Shown here: positions 59,168 through 64,000 of the stretch, one piece after another
How positions within the stretch are numbered: the stretch's first letter is position 1
Layout: every line of letters starts with the position of its first letter
NCBI GenBank assembly: GCA_907163375.1
Contig: CAJQUW010008930.1
Span: forward strand, 62,001 to 126,000
From: Prostheceraeus crozeri
Taxonomy: Eukaryota; Platyhelminthes; Polycladida; Euryleptidae
Reading direction: 5' to 3'
DNA length: 64,000 nucleotides
Made by a program: the position numbers and the translations under genes
The notes under the pieces: generated by a model
The model's input: only the letters and a program-made list of their open reading frames with translations
Database searches by the model: none
Told to the model about the DNA's origin: nothing

Positions 59168-60429
59168 GTGACAGTACGACATAACTCATTAATTGAAGAA
59201 TCAGTGTGATTCAATCAAATGGCTTCATGCTCCAATACAATTCATCAAGCCAAACCACAAACAGTATTGCCACTCTCAAAAGTGGAGAAAATATCTCCAA
59301 TATGAAATGCCCCTAAAATATATTCAGATATCTTGTAGAATCCATTTAAGCCACTGTATGCATGCGTGTACCCCAGCACACTACGTTCTGGATAATCAAA
59401 CAGAAAAAAAATCCAGAAAAAACATTTGCCGCTATCCACGATTACTCGATACAAAATTTACTGATGATTCCCATTTAGATAAATGCATGAGCGCTCCTAC
59501 CCGACTACTAGTCCTTAGCTCTGAGAAAACTCAACTAAATGGGCCCTCGTGGGTGGTGGACGTCACTTATATTCCGTCATGCTTTGAAGCGGACATATAG
59601 TTGACGCGAGCAAGGCCCGAAAGGTCTTGCGGCAGCGCACGAGATAAAAGAATAACTTACACTACACTGGCTGCTTCTGAGGGGCTTCCCCCGCCAATAC
59701 TGTCTTAAAGCGTTCCGCTACCAGTCGCAGAGTTTCGTCCCACGAGGGTACTGTCAGGGCCGATTGCAGGACTCTTTTGTTCGTTTTACGATCAGGCTGA
59801 GGTGGCCTGATTGTTTGTTGTTCCTTTCGCTTTTTCCACCGATTTTTGATGATTACCACACCGGTGGTACAACTCCGTCATCTAGGCGATCCACCTTGGA
59901 TTCCAGTTGCCTAAGCATTACCACGAGTCGCTCAATTGTCTGTCTCTCCGTTCCATGTGACGTAAACTCAGGAGGGTTCGGCTGGTCCTAGAAAGAAACT
60001 GCATGACGTTTCGATATTTCGGGGCCATGTCGCAGCGCTACCTCCCCTTTTTGTCTTCTCAAATTCAGTTACAAGAAAATGTTTGAGGATTTGAGAAAAC
60101 CAGTAAAAGGATACATTGACAAGAGCTTCATTGAAAAAAGGACGTGTCACAAGCACTGACTGTAAGTGGCAGGCACACATACACGTATTTTATAAATAGT
60201 GACGAATTTCGTCCTAACCGCAACGAAGTCCTGATGGATGAAGTCTTCAGAAACACACAATTGGGCCAGTTGAGATTTCCAGCAACATTGTTGGTAGTGA
60301 GAAAAATATGCAAAAATAAGTGAGAAGAGCTAATATTCCAACAGCATATGACCGCCAACGGGAGGCTTATCATTTTGGCAAATGGAAAATAGAAAAATAA
60401 TTTTCGCTCATTCTTTCTTTCTTACCGTC
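59168..60429. other. Intergenic DNA with GC-richer coding-like relic at 59640-59990 (-)
   Basis: On -, two adjoining frames give TIERLVVMLRQLESKVDRLD, a coiled-coil-like helix, and VPSWDETLRLVAERFKTVLA. The base composition is richer in GC than the neighbourhood, suggesting transposon-derived protein DNA. I cannot assign a family. Confidence 0.3.
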
Positions 60430-60930
60430 AATCAAGTTTTGAAAAAACGATATTTTGTGCACGGGAGCTTTGGGTCCAAACCCTTTATCGACGCTTTAAA
60501 GCCAGAAAGAAATACATGCACACGGATTATATAGAAAATGATAAAGTGACAATTTTGAGACCACTCTTTTGCGACCAATGAAAAAGCCTGCCATTCATGA
60601 CCACGATTCAATTTCGTACGAGATTGGATCATTCTAGCTTCACACAACATAGCACCAACATAACTTCCAGCATACTGTCGAGTCTTCACCTCAAACGTCG
60701 TCAATCGAACTGCAATCACAAGCGCTCTGAACATGCACACTCAAAGCACTATCACGATTAAAAATACTACGATTATGCTCTTGATATCTAATCTTGAAAG
60801 TTGAAGGATGTTTTGCAGATATAATAGCTTTTGCATACTGAACAATTGATTTCCTACACGATATTCTGAACATTAGGCCTAAGGTCAAAGCCATGTACGA
60901 AATAACAATAATACCCCTGAGACCCATAGC
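60430..60930 (-). mobile_element. Penelope-like element fragment, GIY-YIG endonuclease part (tentative)
   Basis: On -, TFKIRYQEHNRSIFNRDSAL followed by SVHVQS, and in another frame TFEVKTRQYAGSYVGAMLCE followed by ARMIQSRTKLNRGHEWQAF, resemble the C-terminal GIY-YIG domain of Penelope-like elements (RYxEHxRSI..SALSxHV..EAxxI....LNR.HEW). The frame is broken. The orientation is opposite to the RT piece next to it. Confidence 0.5.
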
Positions 60931-60934
60931 ATCT

Positions 60935-61215
60935 ACAATTAATACACCGTCTGAAAAAGTAGATTGGATTTATAGTGATTTTAAATGAATTGATAAAGCT
61001 TCTGCCGTCTCATTTGAACAGCACTTCGGATTTGATCACTAACCTACGTGGCATTTCTTGTGATGATAATTTTGCTTTCAACTCTTTGGATGTGGTCAGG
61101 ATGTGCCCAAATATCCCTATTGATAATGCTCTTGAAGTCATTGATAACTTTGCCCAAAAATAATGATAAGATATCAATAACATGGGAATGACTGCTAAGG
61201 AATTTATCATCTAAA
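60935..61215 (+). mobile_element. Penelope-like reverse transcriptase fragment
   Basis: Encodes LLPSHLNSTSDLITNLRGIS and FNSLDVVRMCPNIPIDNALE; the LDVVxMxPNIPIDxAL block is the palm motif A region of Penelope-like RTs. A stop follows at 61161 and related frame continues a little further. Truncated at both ends. Confidence 0.68.
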
Positions 61216-62650
61216 AGATATCTCCGAAAAATATCTCAATATCTCCGAAGTGGCAACACTGTCACTAATACCACGATATCAGTAATTCAAAGCCAGAATT
61301 ATAGTTTGAAGCGGGGACTTAGTCCACGCAGCAAACAATGATATCTGCAATGATAATTTAAAAAACGGAAAATAACTGCGCGTCTTGGAAGATTCAGGGT
61401 GTCAAGCGCATGAAATGCAAAATAGATAACAGATTTTCCCTCAAAAATAAAATAAAAATAGCAAATAAATAATTAATAATAATCAGCGAAAGGTAACAAT
61501 GTTAACTGAAATCTAAAGCATTATGGCACACTGGAATCCCAAGAAGGTATTTTAGATAGTTTCATTTTATCACGAAGTGTCAATATGCATTCACACATTT
61601 CATCACCTTATATTAAATGTGTGTCGTGAACAATGATTAAAACCAGATTATTGTTGACTATCTTTTATACCATTTTAACAGTAATACGGTTTATTTATAG
61701 TCGGCTTGAAACTGACTCTACAACATGCCGATACTTTTAAAAGGGAGACATCATGAAAATAACCGAAATACTTTCAAAACTCAGTCATGTTTCTCAACCT
61801 TCTATACACATTCATGCAATTGATACTCGCACACGGAAATACTCGCACTATAAAAATCATGTCATTATTTCATGATTATGTCATTAAACTTTATTGATTT
61901 TACTAACAATTTTGTCCAACGTAATTTTTCGCTTCTGTTGTCGTTCCACGCGTTGCTTCATTTGTTCGGTACGTTAGCAATTCCATTTTTCCAAATTCTC
62001 CTTCGCCATTGTTGTTATATCTGTGACAGCCTTGACACCTAGCATATCCTCCTTTTCTGCTTCTGTCGACAAATTGTTAATACCATCCACAAGAAGTACT
62101 GGGTACACTAATCTTATGCATCGATATCGTTCTCTTTTGTCAGCAGGGCTTCTTCTATCTGATATAGCATATTCTTCTTGACCTCTGTCTTCTCAATTAT
62201 CGCTTGCCGTCTTTGTACTGCTTCTCGCTCTTCTTGAAGCTTCGCCATTATCTTCTTCTTCTATTCCTTCTTTGAATTTTGAATGCGCCTCCTGAATTGC
62301 CAGCTTGTAGCTCGAGGGAGAAATTGTATTTCTATTATGCGAGTGAAGAAGATAACATGTTTTTCAAAATATTCCATGTTTTATTAAGTCTGGATAATCA
62401 AGAAATGATAGAATTCACATTAATGCCTAGCTCTATTAGTTGCCTATTATCGAGCAACTGTTATCAGATGAACTTAGATTCGGTCAATAACTCTTAGAAT
62501 GCTAGATAAACGTATTCATGAATACCATGCAAAAAATTAGCAAATACATATTCCCTATTTTACCATTTTACTTCAGACAAATACGTAATTCAGAAAATCT
62601 TCACACGTTAATCCTTATCCCTTTAATTGCTTTTTATCTAGCTGGACAAT
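61216..62650. other. Intergenic DNA with a 44-codon coiled-coil frame (62114-62248, -)
   Basis: The - frame starts ATG at 62248, reads MAKLQEEREAVQRRQAIIEK, then TEVKKNMLYQIEEALLTKEN, and stops at 62114. It is almost entirely helical and charged, more ordered than a chance frame, but short and without a known partner. It could be an eroded transposon or gene exon. The rest of the interval holds nothing recognised. Confidence 0.35.
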
Positions 62651-63056
62651 TTCGTTTGCCCCATGTGTGCCAGAGGAAGTGAGCAAGCAAATGGCGATGA
62701 TAATGGTGGACTGGAAATCGGCGGAGCTGTTTTGCAAGATGCAGATCAGTTTTGTTACTTGGGTGATGTGCCGGACTGTGAAGCGTGAGTGGAAAGGGCG
62801 GTGAGAGTGAGTGGCAACAGATTGGAATAGATTGTGAGAGATCGCCAATTTGTTGGCAAATAAGTGTATTGATACAGCCAGTAGAGTGAAAGTGTATGAG
62901 GCGTACGTGAGGTCGGCTTTGTTGTATGGTTCGGAGACGTGGCCACTAACAGACACGAGATGGTGAATACTCTACGAAGCTGCGACAGAAGAATGCTGAG
63001 AGCCATCGCAGGAGGTTGGAAAGACATGGCCGAACCAACGGAGTCTTCTCTCTGAT
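62651..63056 (+). mobile_element. LINE pol C-terminal fragment, degenerate
   Basis: Frames on + read FVCPMCARGSEQANGDDNGG, GGAVLQDADQFCYLGDV, then after shifts RVKVYEAYVRSALLYGSET-like residues and DRRMLRAIAGGWKDM. This is the same post-RT region (CYLGDx ... YGSETW) as the fragment at 1-640. Several frameshifts. Confidence 0.78.
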
Positions 63057-63644
63057 ATTCTCAGCTATACTAATTGTACGATATTTCTCCTTTTGTACTT
63101 TCAGGTTTTGGTGGGGTTTTGAAATATATCAAGCAATCAATTCAGTGTTTTGACATTATCACATGTATTGACAAATGGTAGCAGAGCTATGGCAGACTTG
63201 GGGACTCTGGGGTAAAAAACCCCAAAAATGTGCGGCCTTTCCGAAACGTTGGTGAAAAGGAGACTGCAATTGATTACTGAGTTGAAAGAGGAATAATTTA
63301 TATTGAATTGGTGCCGTCAGTCCGACAATTTAACGAGACTTCCAAAACAATGGTTACAAAAGCCAGAACCAAGGATTGAGACACCTTGTTATGCCGCAGA
63401 ATCCACTACACCAGTCGAACATCGCACATTTCAAGAATTGAAGACATACACAAGCTGCATAATTTTGGTAAATACAAAAAAAGCACACATGCATGAAATG
63501 GGCATGAATCCACGAGATTATGTAAGAGAAGTAATAAACAACTGTAAACAATGCCGCACTATCGATCCTCGACGATTCAAAGAAGTTCAAAGTTTAATCG
63601 ACATGGATCAGAATTACACAATCACCATCTAAATAGATAAGTTT
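63057..63644 (+). mobile_element. LTR-element fossil: primer-binding site and integrase fragment
   Basis: 63176-63187 is TGGTAGCAGAGC, a typical primer-binding site, preceded by GACAAA as at an LTR end. 63303-63632 encodes a piece with HMHEMGMNPRDYVREVINNC followed by KQCRTIDP, which matches the zinc-binding part of the integrase in the element at 10917-15583 ([14 protein letters not shown]). The parts between are missing. Family as for that element, Gypsy-like. Broken and mostly deleted; boundaries uncertain. Confidence 0.55.
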
Positions 63645-63900
63645 TAGATGAAAATGAAGTTTGTAAGGCAACAACAACTCTCAAAAATAAAAGAGCAACA
63701 AGTATTAGCGGAGTATCTACAGAAATGTTTAAGACCTTAGTGTGTAACTCAACGACAATTAAGATATTTAGCTAAAAATTTCAATAAAATCCTGACAACT
63801 GGAATACTAGAATATTGGTTGGTTAGTAAAATAATCCTAATTCCAAAAAAACGAAAAATGAACATGGGATAAAGGGACTTTGGAAACGGCAAAGGTGTGG
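63645..63900 (+). mobile_element. LINE RT N-terminal fragment
   Basis: Reads TTTLKNKRATSISGVSTEMF and, in a second frame, LTTGILEYWLVSKIILIPKK, corresponding to the first RT motifs of LINEs (NKATGPDGIxxEM...GxIPxxWxxSxIxPIPKK). Broken by several stops. DNA beyond 63900 to the window end holds nothing I can name. Confidence 0.6.
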
Positions 63901-64000
63901 AGCAGAATCGCTTGTGACATTACACATTTTAAGCAATGGAAGTAATTAACGGGCGTAGATTGTGGTCCAAGCCGATTCTGCATTTGGCGTCCAATCCAGC

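Noticed and set aside
59193-59600. 135-codon frame downstream of the tRNA-like sequence
   Set aside because: Low-complexity mix of His, Cys and Lys without any domain; likely chance.

Overview
The window is a stretch of AT-rich animal nuclear DNA. Evidence for this: spliced host genes with GT-AG introns, an animal-type mitochondrial RNase P subunit, and a mixed load of transposons (P, hAT, PIF/Harbinger-like, mariner, CR1/Jockey-type LINEs, Penelope-like, LTR). The mix looks like an invertebrate, but I cannot name the species.

Four host genes are supported. (1) The last exon of an R-SNARE (VAMP/synaptobrevin family) lies on + at 1357-1581; the rest of the gene is outside the window. (2) The splicing factor PRPF38A lies on + at 10753-33452. 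Its five coding exons join in frame to 454 codons across about 22.7 kb, because intron 1 (12.5 kb) and intron 4 (6 kb) have filled with transposons. (3) The GPI mannosyltransferase PIGZ/SMP3 lies on - at 39269-44781, with two coding exons (518 aa) split by a 4 kb intron that holds a Harbinger-like element and a mariner relic. (4) The mitochondrial tRNA methyltransferase and RNase P subunit TRMT10C lies on - at 55570-56688, with an uninterrupted 372-codon frame.

By region: 1-2.5 kb holds a LINE 3' end and the VAMP exon. 2.5-10 kb has no confident gene; it holds two TACGTA-rich repeat blocks whose outer ends are inverted copies of each other, two foldback elements, a LINE 3' end and a purine tract. 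10.2-33.5 kb is PRPF38A with an LTR element (5-bp target duplication), MITEs, diverged tandem repeats and LINE fragments. 33.8-39 kb holds a deleted P-superfamily element with an 8-bp duplication, then an hAT element. 39-45 kb is PIGZ. 45.8-50 kb holds what looks like a whole P-superfamily transposon (39-bp perfect terminal inverted repeats, open 933-aa THAP-domain transposase) inserted into a small hAT-like MITE. 51.7-54 kb is a second hAT element with a near-perfect 8-bp duplication. 54.6-55.5 kb is a mariner remnant. After TRMT10C, 57-64 kb holds LINE, tRNA-like, Penelope-like and LTR fragments.

The most notable object is the apparently intact THAP/P transposon at 46193-49665, with a relative's terminal-repeat derivative 10 kb away. 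Each host gene reading was checked by exon phase; TE borders were called from terminal repeats and target-site duplications visible in the sequence.
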